Under the pieces are notes generated by a model. It did no database searches. It had not been told where the DNA came from and worked only from the letters and a program-made list of their open reading frames with translations. This document shows positions 45,172 through 53,483 of a stretch of 64,000 bases of DNA, in pieces. Within the stretch, counting starts at the first letter, position 1; each line of letters opens with the position of its first letter. This stretch comes from Roseibium sp. (GTDB taxonomy: Bacteria; Pseudomonadota; Alphaproteobacteria; Rhizobiales; Stappiaceae). Location of the stretch: NCBI GenBank assembly GCA_017643215.1, contig JAEPNV010000008.1, positions 184,255 through 248,254 of the forward strand, read 5' to 3'. The translations under genes and the position numbers were made by a program.

Positions 45172-46206
45172 TCAGTTCGATTCAGACGCTTGTGCGATCT
45201 CCGCACGCAGGTCCGCCATCACGGCCGCGCCGTCGAGACCCTTTTCGCTGACTTCCGCGACCCATCCCGCTTCGATCGAGGCGGTTTTTGCCTTGATTTC
45301 GTCAATCAAGGCGCCCGACGCGGTGACTAGCGCGACGCCGTCGGCGGTCATGGCCGCGTTTCCGGCCGCATCAGCGTTGTCCCAGCCGGCGCCGGAGATC
45401 CGGGAGAAGTTTTCACCCGATACGCCCATCAAGGCGTCCTGGTCTTCCTTCGACAGTTTGTCGAACGCCCGCGGGTTCATGACGAGGAAGAAGGACGTGT
45501 TGTAAAGGCCGCCAGGCACCAGCGTGCCGTGTTTGACAAGGCCGGTCAGTTTGAACGACTTGATGGATTCTTGCGGAAAGAAGACCCCGTCCGCGACACC
45601 GGCCGACATCAGCTCATAGGATTGCGGGGCAGGCTTCAAAAGCGCGGTGGCACCGATCGCTTTGGCGACGTCGTTGACGACGCCGCCGCCGACACGGATC
45701 TTCAAGCCATCGAGATCAGAAAGCTGCTCCACGGGACGCTGGGAGTTGAAGATATGTCCAGGGCCGTGCGTGAACAGGCCGAGCACCTTGACGCCCCTGT
45801 GTTCATCGAGCTTTTCGAAGTGTTTCTTGTAGATCCGCCAATAGGCGACAGACGTTGCGGTGGCGCTGTCGCCCAAAAACGGCATCTCAACGGCCTTGGT
45901 GAGCGAAAACCGCCCCGGCTGGTAGCCATGTACGCCGTAGGTTATGTCGGCCAGGCCGTCCTTGGCGATGTCGAAATGCGCCGGCGGTTTGCCAAGCGGC
46001 TTGGGCAGGATCTTCACCTTCACATTGCCGTTGGTGGCCTTTTCGACCTCCTCGATCCACGGGACGATCATGTTGGCAACGATCGGGTGCGAGGGGGGCA
46101 GCCAGGACGACAAGTTCAACGTGGTTTCGGCCGTGGCCGGCGCCACGAACGATGCTGCCGTGAGCGCAAGCGCGCCAGCCGTTGATGCGATTAACCTCTG
46201 AAACAC
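45172..46206 (-). CDS. dctP: TRAP transporter solute-binding protein (DctP family)
   Basis: A 344-residue periplasmic binding protein with a Sec signal peptide over residues 1-26 (cleavage after ATA) and the DctP-type body, including GLKIRVGGGVVNDVAKA and the carboxylate-binding Arg. GGGAGGAGG stands before the GTG at 46206, which sets the start. Such proteins bind organic acids; given the nearby acyl-CoA ligase and NicX-like genes, an aromatic or keto acid is a fair guess. It is the first gene of the dctPQM set. Confidence 0.92.
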   Translation of the reverse strand: MFQRLIASTAGALALTAASFVAPATAETTLNLSSWLPPSHPIVANMIVPWIEEVEKATNGNVKVKILPKPLGKPPAHFDIAKDGLADITYGVHGYQPGRFSLTKAVEMPFLGDSATATSVAYWRIYKKHFEKLDEHRGVKVLGLFTHGPGHIFNSQRPVEQLSDLDGLKIRVGGGVVNDVAKAIGATALLKPAPQSYELMSAGVADGVFFPQESIKSFKLTGLVKHGTLVPGGLYNTSFFLVMNPRAFDKLSKEDQDALMGVSGENFSRISGAGWDNADAAGNAAMTADGVALVTASGALIDEIKAKTASIEAGWVAEVSEKGLDGAAVMADLRAEIAQASESN

Positions 46207-46346
46207 GATTCCTCCTCCCGACAAACCATCGGTATCTCAAGATGCATTGATATCACGCCCGGGGCTTCCGGATCGGCCAAACCGGGTATCCTCCAACCCC
46301 AATCTAGCCCTTGTTTTTCGTTATACGCACGTAAAATCTTTCCATA

Positions 46347-46358
46347 GACCGAATGGTC
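46347..46358. promoter_or_regulatory. Candidate operator palindrome upstream of dctP
   Basis: GACCGAATGGTC is a near-palindrome (outer arms GACC/GGTC) of the sort bound by TetR-family regulators. It lies about 140 bases before the dctP start and just after the acyl-CoA ligase stop. No TetR gene is in the window, so the assignment is weak. Confidence 0.3.
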
Positions 46359-46380
46359 AGTCAATATATGATCCGCCGGT

Positions 46381-47919
46381 TCAGATGGCGTTTGATGGCC
46401 CGGAGGACGTCTTGTCGATCAATTCGCGAACGGCGAATTTCTGCACTTTACCCATCGCATTGACGGGCAGGCTGTCCACGAACACAACATCCTTCGGGTG
46501 TTTGAAGCGCGCGATGCGGCCATTGAACCTGTCCAGCACGTCTGCCGCGTCGATTTTTTGGCCTTTGCCTTTTACCGCGACGGCAACAGGCACATGTCCC
46601 CATTGCGCATCGCGACGCCCGACAACGACCGCCTCAGCGATCTCTTCGATTTCCGACAGAACGAGCTCAAGTTCCGCAGGGTAGATATTTTCGCCCCCGG
46701 ATATGATGACGTCCTTCTTTCGATCATTGATGTAATAATAGCCTTCCCCGTCCCGATAGCCGATGTCACCGGTGTGAAACCAGCCGTCTTGGAGCGCGGC
46801 GGTTGTCGCCGTTGCATTTCCCCAATACTCGAACATGACATTAGGGCCGCGGACGAGGATTTCGCCCGGAACGCCCGATCCGGCATCTTTGCCGTCTTCC
46901 GCCGTGATCCGGATATCGCAATGGAGCGCGGGTTTGCCGGTGGAGCCGATGTGCGCCTCGGCATCATCTGCGCGCAGGTAAATGGCAATCGGACAGGTCT
47001 CCGTTGCGCCGTAGACTTGAAGCACGGGCACGTTCTTTTTGTGAAAGGCCTCAATCATGGTGTGGGGAACGCTGGAAGATCCCGTGGTCATGGCGCGTAG
47101 GTCCGGAAGGCTGACATCCGGCCAACCCGGCTGGCCTACCAAAGCGCTGATTGTTGCAGGAACCAGAACCGTCAGGCTCGGCCCATCCTGTTCCAAGGCT
47201 TGGAGCGCGGCGGCTGGATCGAACTTGCGATGCAGGATCACCGTTGCGCCGGCGTAAAGGGCCGGTGTCGTTTGAATGTTCAGGCCACCGACATGAAACA
47301 TCGGCAAGACGGTCAGTATGCGGTCGCGGCTCGTCATGTCGTGCATGTGCAAGCTGTTGAACGCATTCCACTGGATGGCCTCCTGGGTCAGAACGGCGCC
47401 CTTTGGATAGCCCGTGGTTCCAGAGGTATAGACGAGCAAAAGCGGTGTCATGAGATCGACATGCGGATTTCGGCTGGCACCGGTTTCAGCGCTGTCCGGG
47501 TCACGGAGGCGATCCCATCCGTCCGCGTCGAAATCTGCGGCCACGAAATCACATTCCGGCAAGGATGCGCGCACCGTCTGGGCGTGTGTTTGGAACTCGG
47601 CCTCACAGACAAGCATCCGGACCTGGGCATCCCGCAAGATGAATGCGTGCTCGGCCGCCGCCAATCGCCAGTTCAAGGGTAAAAACAGGGCGCCCAGCCG
47701 GGCGCATGCGAAAAATAAAACGAGGAATTCCGGACTGTTCAGACCCAGATAGGTGACCCGGTCGCCGCGCCCAATACCGAACCGGGTCTTGAGCTCCGCG
47801 GCCCGGTGGTGAATGCGCCGGGCGAAGTCGGCATAGCTGATCTCCTCGCCCTGATAGATGAGGGCGGGTTTTTCGGGCGTAAAATCGGCATGTTTTTCGA
47901 TCCAGGCCGAAAGATCCAT
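46381..47919 (-). CDS. Acyl-CoA synthetase (AMP-forming, ANL family)
   Basis: A 512-residue enzyme that activates a carboxylic acid through an acyl-adenylate to a CoA thioester. It has the P-loop LLLVYTSGTTGYPKGA, the QVYGATETCP motif, GWFHTGDIGYRDGEGYYYINDRKKD and the C-terminal Lys in VNAMGKVQKF. Its ATG shares one base with the stop of the upstream flavoprotein gene. The substrate is unknown; aryl or medium-chain acids fit the family. Confidence 0.92.
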   Translation of the reverse strand: MDLSAWIEKHADFTPEKPALIYQGEEISYADFARRIHHRAAELKTRFGIGRGDRVTYLGLNSPEFLVLFFACARLGALFLPLNWRLAAAEHAFILRDAQVRMLVCEAEFQTHAQTVRASLPECDFVAADFDADGWDRLRDPDSAETGASRNPHVDLMTPLLLVYTSGTTGYPKGAVLTQEAIQWNAFNSLHMHDMTSRDRILTVLPMFHVGGLNIQTTPALYAGATVILHRKFDPAAALQALEQDGPSLTVLVPATISALVGQPGWPDVSLPDLRAMTTGSSSVPHTMIEAFHKKNVPVLQVYGATETCPIAIYLRADDAEAHIGSTGKPALHCDIRITAEDGKDAGSGVPGEILVRGPNVMFEYWGNATATTAALQDGWFHTGDIGYRDGEGYYYINDRKKDVIISGGENIYPAELELVLSEIEEIAEAVVVGRRDAQWGHVPVAVAVKGKGQKIDAADVLDRFNGRIARFKHPKDVVFVDSLPVNAMGKVQKFAVRELIDKTSSGPSNAI

Positions 47920-49193
47920 CAGTCGTCGTCCTCACCGCGTTCATAGAGCGCCTCACGTCCCAGGCGGTCGACACACAGTTCGGCCGTCCAGGGCAGCATC
48001 AGCGAGCCGCAGCGACTGTCACGGTAAAGGCGCTCGAGGGGCAGGCTTTTCAGCATGGATTGTCCGCCGCAGGTGCGGATCGCGAGCTGGCAAAGCTCGT
48101 TGGCATTTTCCATGACCGTGTATTGCGCCGCGTAGGCCCGCAAGACCTGCTCCTTTGTGGGATTGGGCCCGGCCTCGCTGATCACCTGGAACCACAGCGC
48201 CTTGGTTTGTTCCAGCATGATCCGCATGTCGGCGACCGCGTGCTGTTTGGTCGGGTACATGCGCCGCTTGACCGGGGGCGTGCCAGGGACCTCTCCGCGC
48301 AGGTATTTGACCGTGAAGTCATAGGCCGCCTGGGCAATACCCATGTATGTCGGGGACAGGGTCAGGAACATGTGCGGCCAGCTGGTCGCCGCCTGGAAAT
48401 AGACGCCCTTCGGCATCAGCGCCGCATCGTCCGGCACGAACACGTCCTTGAAAACGAGATTTCGGGACACGGTCCCGCGCATTCCGAGCGGGTCCCAGTC
48501 ACCGAAGACCTCGACCCCCTCCGCATTCGCCGGAACCGCGACATACATTGTGTCCCGCCGGCTCAGATTCTCTTTTTGCTCGGTGCAAAGGACCCCGTAG
48601 TAGTCGGCGGAACCGGACAGGGAGGCGAAGATTTTCTTGCCGTTGATTAGCCAGCCGCCATCGACCCGGGTCGCGAGCGTGCCGAATGGCCGCGTTCCAG
48701 CTGCCGCGGCACCGCCTTCCGAAAACGGCTGCGCGTAAATCGCCCCGTCGTTAACGATGCGGGCGTAGTGGATCGCACGCCGGCGTTCATGCTCGGCCCG
48801 ATCCTGATCATTCATGTCGAGGTCGTCGGCCAGGGCCCCCGTCCAGAGGCAGGAACATACATGCATGTTCCAGGTCAAAGATGTGGTGCCGCAATGGCGG
48901 CCAATCTCGGCCGCCGTCATCATGTAGGTCTTGTAGTCGGCGCCCCAACCGCCGTTTGCCTCTGGAACACAGATGGCCAGAAGACCGTTCTTATGCATGT
49001 CCTGATAGTTTTCCATCGGGAACACCGCGTCGCGGTCCCATTTGTCCGCGCGCGGTGCCAACGCGTCCTGTCCGAACTGACGCGCCAGAGCCGTCAGTTC
49101 GATTTGCTTGTCCGTGAGCCGAAAGGCATCCGGGTCAAAGATCGGAGCGAGCGGATCGGCGGCGTCAAGGATCTGGTTTTCAGCGAGAGACAT
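47919..49193 (-). CDS. Acyl-CoA dehydrogenase-family flavoprotein (possible monooxygenase)
   Basis: The 424-residue protein has the full acyl-CoA dehydrogenase fold (IYAQPFSEGG, GGWLINGKKIFASLSGSADYY, DPLGMRGTVSRNLVFKDVFV). At the C-terminus, where dehydrogenases carry the catalytic Glu in a YEGT-like motif, it reads SLMLPWTAELCVDR, so that Glu is not apparent. Some members of this fold that lack the Glu are two-component FMN monooxygenases fed by a separate flavin reductase; one is encoded nearby (51201). A CoA-linked dehydrogenase remains possible, given the adjacent ligase. Confidence 0.75.
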   Translation of the reverse strand: MSLAENQILDAADPLAPIFDPDAFRLTDKQIELTALARQFGQDALAPRADKWDRDAVFPMENYQDMHKNGLLAICVPEANGGWGADYKTYMMTAAEIGRHCGTTSLTWNMHVCSCLWTGALADDLDMNDQDRAEHERRRAIHYARIVNDGAIYAQPFSEGGAAAAGTRPFGTLATRVDGGWLINGKKIFASLSGSADYYGVLCTEQKENLSRRDTMYVAVPANAEGVEVFGDWDPLGMRGTVSRNLVFKDVFVPDDAALMPKGVYFQAATSWPHMFLTLSPTYMGIAQAAYDFTVKYLRGEVPGTPPVKRRMYPTKQHAVADMRIMLEQTKALWFQVISEAGPNPTKEQVLRAYAAQYTVMENANELCQLAIRTCGGQSMLKSLPLERLYRDSRCGSLMLPWTAELCVDRLGREALYERGEDDD

Positions 49194-49205
49194 GGTCGGC
49201 TCCCT

Positions 49206-49985
49206 TCAGGTTCGGTTTAGAAAATCGAGCAGGGCCGCGTTGTAGGCGTCCGGCTGTTCCATGTTGGCGAGGTGTCCGGCGCCTTTCAGGCAAACATATT
49301 GGGCGCCCGGGATGCGGCCGGCCATTTTTTCCATCATCGGCGCGGGTGCCTGCGTGTCCTTTTCGCCCGCCAAAACAAGCGTCGGGACGGCGATCGATCC
49401 CAGCGTCTCCCTGCGGTCAAACGTGACCAAACACTGCATCATCGAGCCGTAGGTTCCTGCCGGCACGCGGCTCATGCAGTCCTCAGCCAGCGCGGTACCC
49501 TCCGGGTCCGGTGCGTCACCGATCAGCTCCGGAATCACCGATCGGGCGACATCAGCCATGGTCTTGCCGGCGTCGAGCGGGCCAAGGCGCGCGGCGATGA
49601 ATGTTCTTTGAAAATCACCGTCCGGCCGGCCAAAGGCCGGACTGGTGGCCGACAGCACAAGGCTTCGAAGCCGGTCCGGGTGGATCGCGGCCAGTTCCTG
49701 GGCGACCATGCCGCCGATGGAATGGCCGACAATATGCGGCGCATCCAACTGAAGATGGTCGAGCAGGCGGAGAAGCGCCTCGGCCAGGCCGGAAAAGGAT
49801 GCATGGGTCAATGCCTCTGAGGTACCGTATCCGGGCATGTCCCAGGCGATCATCCGGTATTGGCTGCTCAAGCCGGCAAGTTGATAGGTCCAGGAGGACG
49901 CGCCGCCGCCAATACCATGCAACAGCACAACCGCGGGGCCGCTGCCGGCTTCTTTCCAGGAAATCGGAAAAGCGGCATTGGTCAT
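49206..49985 (-). CDS. Alpha/beta hydrolase (NicD-like candidate)
   Basis: A 259-residue alpha/beta-fold hydrolase with oxyanion loop VVLLHGIGGGASSW, nucleophile Ser89 in VGHSIGGMVAQE and a C-terminal catalytic His in LKGAGHLANMEQP. The ATG at 49985 overlaps the stop of the NicX-like gene. N-formylmaleamate deformylase (NicD) is an enzyme of this fold that acts straight after NicX, so the pairing is suggestive; other ester or C-C bond hydrolases look alike. Confidence 0.78.
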   Translation of the reverse strand: MTNAAFPISWKEAGSGPAVVLLHGIGGGASSWTYQLAGLSSQYRMIAWDMPGYGTSEALTHASFSGLAEALLRLLDHLQLDAPHIVGHSIGGMVAQELAAIHPDRLRSLVLSATSPAFGRPDGDFQRTFIAARLGPLDAGKTMADVARSVIPELIGDAPDPEGTALAEDCMSRVPAGTYGSMMQCLVTFDRRETLGSIAVPTLVLAGEKDTQAPAPMMEKMAGRIPGAQYVCLKGAGHLANMEQPDAYNAALLDFLNRT

Positions 49986-51028
49986 GCCAATTCCCCCAGA
50001 AGGTTGCCGTCTTCGATTACCGTTTTGCCGTCCAGCGCGATCGTACAATGGCCCACGGGAAGGTCGAAATGGCCGAGCGTGTAGCGCTTGGCGAACTCAT
50101 TGGCGCCGGTCGAATACAAGAAATTGCCGGGATAGGCGCGCAGTTCCGTGCCGTTGGTTTCCCTCTGATCGTACATGGTCAGCGCTTCATACCGCGCGGC
50201 CGGATTCATGCCCCAACCCACATGGGAGGTTGCGTAGGCCGCCGGATCGTCCCAGGCGGCGAAGTACCGCCGGATCAGTTCCACATCGGTGCCCTTGCCG
50301 GAAATATCGACAACATAGTCGTCCTCGATGGTGAGGATGACCTGATCCTGCAGGTAGCGCTTGAACGTCAGGTTGATGTCGCCAACGTCAAGTACCAGGC
50401 GTCCGTTCACCGTTTTGGCGCCTGGAAAGCTGACGACGACGCCGCCTGGCCAGTGCGCCACGGTGCCCGGGCGGTCGCAATACCCCCATACGCCGGCCGT
50501 CGGCGCATCGGTCAGGTTGACTTTCAAATCCGTGCCTGCATTGGACACAACCGTCATGGCCGATGCGGCGCGCAGCATTTTTACCGCTGCCTTCACCTTC
50601 GGGGTCAGCGCCGGGTCGGGCAACAGCCGTTCAAGCGCATCGGGATGCTCATTGCTGATCATGAACAGCCTTGCGCCGTCGGAAATGATTTCCGGCAACT
50701 CGGGCGCGTGCAGCATGCCTTCAACTGTCAGATCGACGACAAGCGAGCTGGACTTTAGGGCCGCGATGGCAGGTTTCAGACCGCGCAGGGCGTCGCTGGC
50801 GCCGGTGGAGCGCACCGGCACCGGCACGCGTTGAGGAGGTGTTGGCACGGTGACGTGGAACGGACGGGCGCCAAGACGCAGCAATGCCAGCTCGGTCAAA
50901 TGCACATTGAGTGCCCGGGATTGGGTCTCCGACAGGATGGCGACTTCCTCGCCCTCCTCGACCTTGCACAGGGTGAGGGCCTTGGTGAAGGCGTCGATCC
51001 ACTTGGCCTCAATGCGATCCGATAGCAT
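49982..51028 (-). CDS. NicX-like (2,5-dihydroxypyridine 5,6-dioxygenase family) protein
   Basis: The 348-residue protein resembles NicX/PicD, the Fe(II) dioxygenases that open 2,5-dihydroxypyridine to N-formylmaleamate, a family with an M29 aminopeptidase-like fold. Shared segments are LVLDVGDINLTFKRY, SHVGWGMNP, GNFLYSTG and GHFDLPVGHC. Metal ligands His269, His320 and Asp322 align with the three reported for NicX. GGGAG precedes the ATG at 51028. The true substrate may differ; no maleamate amidase or maleate isomerase is adjacent. Confidence 0.75.
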   Translation of the reverse strand: MLSDRIEAKWIDAFTKALTLCKVEEGEEVAILSETQSRALNVHLTELALLRLGARPFHVTVPTPPQRVPVPVRSTGASDALRGLKPAIAALKSSSLVVDLTVEGMLHAPELPEIISDGARLFMISNEHPDALERLLPDPALTPKVKAAVKMLRAASAMTVVSNAGTDLKVNLTDAPTAGVWGYCDRPGTVAHWPGGVVVSFPGAKTVNGRLVLDVGDINLTFKRYLQDQVILTIEDDYVVDISGKGTDVELIRRYFAAWDDPAAYATSHVGWGMNPAARYEALTMYDQRETNGTELRAYPGNFLYSTGANEFAKRYTLGHFDLPVGHCTIALDGKTVIEDGNLLGELA

Positions 51029-51200
51029 GCCGTCTCCCAAGCTTGGCCGTTGTCGCTCCGATCGGTTTTTAAAAGCCGCTAAGCGCGCTCCTGCGCAACA
51101 ACCTTCTACTAGAAATCAAAACATGGAAATGAAATTATATCAATCGGAATATTTTTATGCTTAAATGAAATCGAGAGCCTGCTCTGTGGAGAGACGATCC
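51029..51200. promoter_or_regulatory. Divergent promoter region, NicX-like / flavin reductase
   Basis: This 172-base gap is AT-rich (51100-51170) against a GC-rich background and separates the NicX-like operon from the flavin reductase-marR pair. The 9-mer AAATGAAAT occurs twice (51127-51135 and 51163-51171). A MarR operator is expected here, but I see no strong palindrome. Confidence 0.45.
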
Positions 51201-51701
51201 ATGACGACGACAACAAACCCTAACGCCCTTTCGCTGCGCCGGGCGCTTGGCCGGTTCACGACCGGGATCTGTGTTGCCGCCACACGCAACATTTCCGGGG
51301 CGCCGGTCGGCCTGACCATCAATTCCTTCAACTCTGTATCGCTGAATCCGCCCCTGGTGCTGTGGTCGATCGGGCGCGGGACGGCAAGCCATGCCGATTT
51401 CGAACGGTCCGACCGCTTCGCGATCAGCGTATTGGCAAGCACTCAAAAAACCATCTCGGACCGGTTCGCCCGCCCGGGCGACAAGTTCGCTGATGTGGAT
51501 TGGGGAGAGGGCCGGTTCGGCTCCCCGGTCATTGCCGGGGCGATCGCCGTTTTCGAATGCCGGACCGCGTTTCGATATGAAGGCGGAGATCATCTGATCC
51601 TGGTCGGCGCGGTCGAAGGGCACCGGACCGCACCCGGCAAGCCACTGCTTTATGTCGATGGCCAATACGGCGTGGCGCTTCCGCATCCGGAGGTGGCGTG
51701 A
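51201..51701 (+). CDS. Flavin reductase (HpaC-like, FMN-binding split barrel)
   Basis: A 166-residue split-barrel flavin reductase, with FTTGICVAATR, GLTINSFNSVSLNPPLVLWSI and FECRTAFRYEGGDHLILVGAVE typical of NAD(P)H:flavin reductases that supply reduced FMN or FAD to two-component monooxygenases. GGAGAG lies upstream of the ATG at 51201. It is transcribed away from the NicX-like gene and is followed four bases later by marR. The ACAD-like flavoprotein at 47919 is the likely partner oxygenase. Confidence 0.9.
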   Translation: MTTTTNPNALSLRRALGRFTTGICVAATRNISGAPVGLTINSFNSVSLNPPLVLWSIGRGTASHADFERSDRFAISVLASTQKTISDRFARPGDKFADVDWGEGRFGSPVIAGAIAVFECRTAFRYEGGDHLILVGAVEGHRTAPGKPLLYVDGQYGVALPHPEVA

Positions 51702-51705
51702 AGAC

Positions 51706-52182
51706 ATGGGCGCTGATGGAGCCGAAGAGCTGAACGACCCGCAAAAAGATGTGCCCTTCGTCTCAGACTACCTGTCTTATTTGCTTGCGCATGCCAGCCA
51801 TCTGGTGAGCACCGAGTTTCATGCCCATCTGCGCCGGTACGGCATTCCGGTCCCCACGTGGCGCATGCTGGCAACCTTGTCCGACGGTGATGGCCGCACC
51901 GTCGGCGAGTTGGCCCGGATCGGCCTTTACAATCAGCCGACGGCAACCAAGATCATGGACCGGTTGCAGGAAGAGGGTTTGGCCGAACGCCGGCGATCCG
52001 CAGATGACCGGCGGAAGACGCTTGTGTTCATCACCGCGAAGGGGCGGACGCTGGTCGATGCGCTGCTGCGTGACGCAAAACGCCACGAGCAGCGCGTGCT
52101 GACCGGTTACACGGACGAGGAAGTTGCCGTTCTCAAAAGGGTTTTGCGGACGCTGATCACCCGCCTGGATGTGCCGGGCTGA
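51706..52182 (+). CDS. MarR family transcriptional regulator
   Basis: A 158-residue winged-helix regulator with the MarR core PTWRMLATLSDGDGRTVGELA, the recognition helix NQPTATKIMDRLQEEGL and the wing RRRSADDRRKTLVFIT. GGAGG precedes the ATG at 51706. MarR proteins commonly repress aromatic catabolic genes and release DNA on binding the substrate; NicR and IacR are examples. It probably controls the divergent promoter at 51029-51200. Confidence 0.92.
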   Translation: MGADGAEELNDPQKDVPFVSDYLSYLLAHASHLVSTEFHAHLRRYGIPVPTWRMLATLSDGDGRTVGELARIGLYNQPTATKIMDRLQEEGLAERRRSADDRRKTLVFITAKGRTLVDALLRDAKRHEQRVLTGYTDEEVAVLKRVLRTLITRLDVPG

Positions 52183-52430
52183 TCGGGCCCCAAACGCCGT
52201 CCGACCGGTCAGTCCCGCCGCGACGTGTCGTCGCGCTGAGGCGGGTCACAAAAGTTAAAAAAAGTATTGATCCGGCGGCGCCCAACTCGTCGACCCAACT
52301 CACACGTGCCGGTCCGGAACCTTATGGGTCAGCATGAAACCGGCCATGACAAACAGGAACGCGGCAACCAGCTCGAAACATCCGAAACACGCTGTCCGCC
52401 GCCTCGACGAGGTCGGCGGATCTTCTGACA
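52183..52430. other. 248-base gap between marR and the DUF1330 gene
   Basis: No gene is supported. On the minus strand 52306-52380 encodes a hydrophobic fragment (FELVAAFLFVMAGFML) with no start codon or clear upstream continuation, which might be the remnant of a lost membrane transporter gene. No terminator hairpin with a T-run is visible for either flanking gene. Confidence 0.4.
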
Positions 52431-52730
52431 CTACGAGGCAAGTCCATCAAGCATCACCGTTTCGACTTCGCCGGCGCCGCCGGCCCTGCGAAAAGACGCC
52501 GCGTTCTGATAGGCCTCGGACTTGAAGCAATTGACGCCTGCCTCGAAATTGGGGAACTCGATGATCACGAAGCGGTGGAAATGCTCCGGCCCCTCCATGA
52601 TTTCGTAGGTTCCGCCGCGCGCGAGCACCTTGCCGCCGTGGTCGGCAATGATCCCCGGGACGAGATCCGCGTATTTCTTGTATTCGACGGGGTCGTTCAC
52701 GCGCGCACGCGCCATCCAGTATGCAGGCAT
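52431..52730 (-). CDS. DUF1330 family protein
   Basis: A 99-residue dimeric ferredoxin-like protein of the DUF1330 family, with MPAYWMARARVNDPVEYKKYADLV at the start and GGTYEIMEGPEHFHRFVIIEFPNFEAG in the middle. The ATG at 52730 gives the usual N-terminus MPAYW; in-frame starts up to 16 codons earlier exist. These small proteins often sit in catabolic loci with unknown function. It stands alone between marR and the LuxR-type regulator. Confidence 0.82.
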   Translation of the reverse strand: MPAYWMARARVNDPVEYKKYADLVPGIIADHGGKVLARGGTYEIMEGPEHFHRFVIIEFPNFEAGVNCFKSEAYQNAASFRRAGGAGEVETVMLDGLAS

Positions 52731-52838
52731 GTGTTTTCTCATGTCATTGTGGGCCGCCGCTGTCCGGTTATTTTTCACCGAACGCGGCAGCCGGTTGTTT
52801 GGTTCCTCCGGCGCGACGAGGTCACGCGGGAGCGCAAA

Positions 52839-53387
52839 CTAGTTGAAAAGGCTCACCTTGGCGAGCAGTTCGGCGGTGTTTGAAACCGACAGCCGTTTGA
52901 GAAGCCTTGCGCGGACGTCCTCGATCGTGCGCGGCGACAGCCCCAACTCGCGGGCAATCAACTTGCTGGTCAACCCCCGGCGTAATCCCGCCAGAACGTC
53001 CTTCTCGCGGGCGGTCAAAGCGACGCTGCCCGGTTGATCGAAAACCTGGGCGAAGCTCATCACCACCTTTGCAAGCGGGTTTACGGGATCCAGCGCCCGG
53101 GCCCGGAACCGGCACCAGATATGACTGCCGTCCTGCCGGCGCAACAGCCGCTGGTCTGTGTAATGGCCGGTGGCCCGGATCGGTTCGAAGCCGATGTCCC
53201 GCACGCGTTCGAATTCGGCGCGGGAGGTGTAGAGCATGCGGAACGACTGGTTTAAGAGGTCCGGTTTTTCGTACCCGGTCATTTCCGCGAACCGGTCGTT
53301 GCACATCCTGATCATCCGGTCCTCGCTCAAGACAATGCCGATCGGCGCCTCATTGAATGCTTCCAGGGCAAGTCGGTCCGGTTCCAT
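52839..53387 (-). CDS. PAS domain - LuxR-type HTH regulator
   Basis: A 182-residue protein with an N-terminal PAS sensor (about residues 8-115, with FNEAPIGIVLSEDRMIRMCNDRFAEMTGY) and a C-terminal LuxR helix-turn-helix (LTAREKDVLAGLRRGLTSKLIARELGLSPRTIEDVRARLL). No receiver domain is present, so the PAS part likely senses a small ligand directly. It is divergent from the M20-ABC operon with a 96-base gap, and is the best candidate for its regulator. Confidence 0.9.
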   Translation of the reverse strand: MEPDRLALEAFNEAPIGIVLSEDRMIRMCNDRFAEMTGYEKPDLLNQSFRMLYTSRAEFERVRDIGFEPIRATGHYTDQRLLRRQDGSHIWCRFRARALDPVNPLAKVVMSFAQVFDQPGSVALTAREKDVLAGLRRGLTSKLIARELGLSPRTIEDVRARLLKRLSVSNTAELLAKVSLFN

Positions 53388-53483
53388 CGGCGTCTCCCGT
53401 ATTCCTACGGTATTGATACCGTATTATGGGTTCCTCGACACTGTCCTTTCACACAGTTTATCTGGCGCGGAGCGGAAACCTGA

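Noticed and set aside
51127..51171. Repeated AAATGAAAT as MarR operators
   Set aside because: The copies are direct repeats 27 bases apart in AT-rich DNA and are not palindromic, so chance is likely.
52306..52380. Hydrophobic minus-strand fragment as a gene
   Set aside because: No start codon and no continuation; at most the remnant of a lost membrane gene, reported only as part of the gap.
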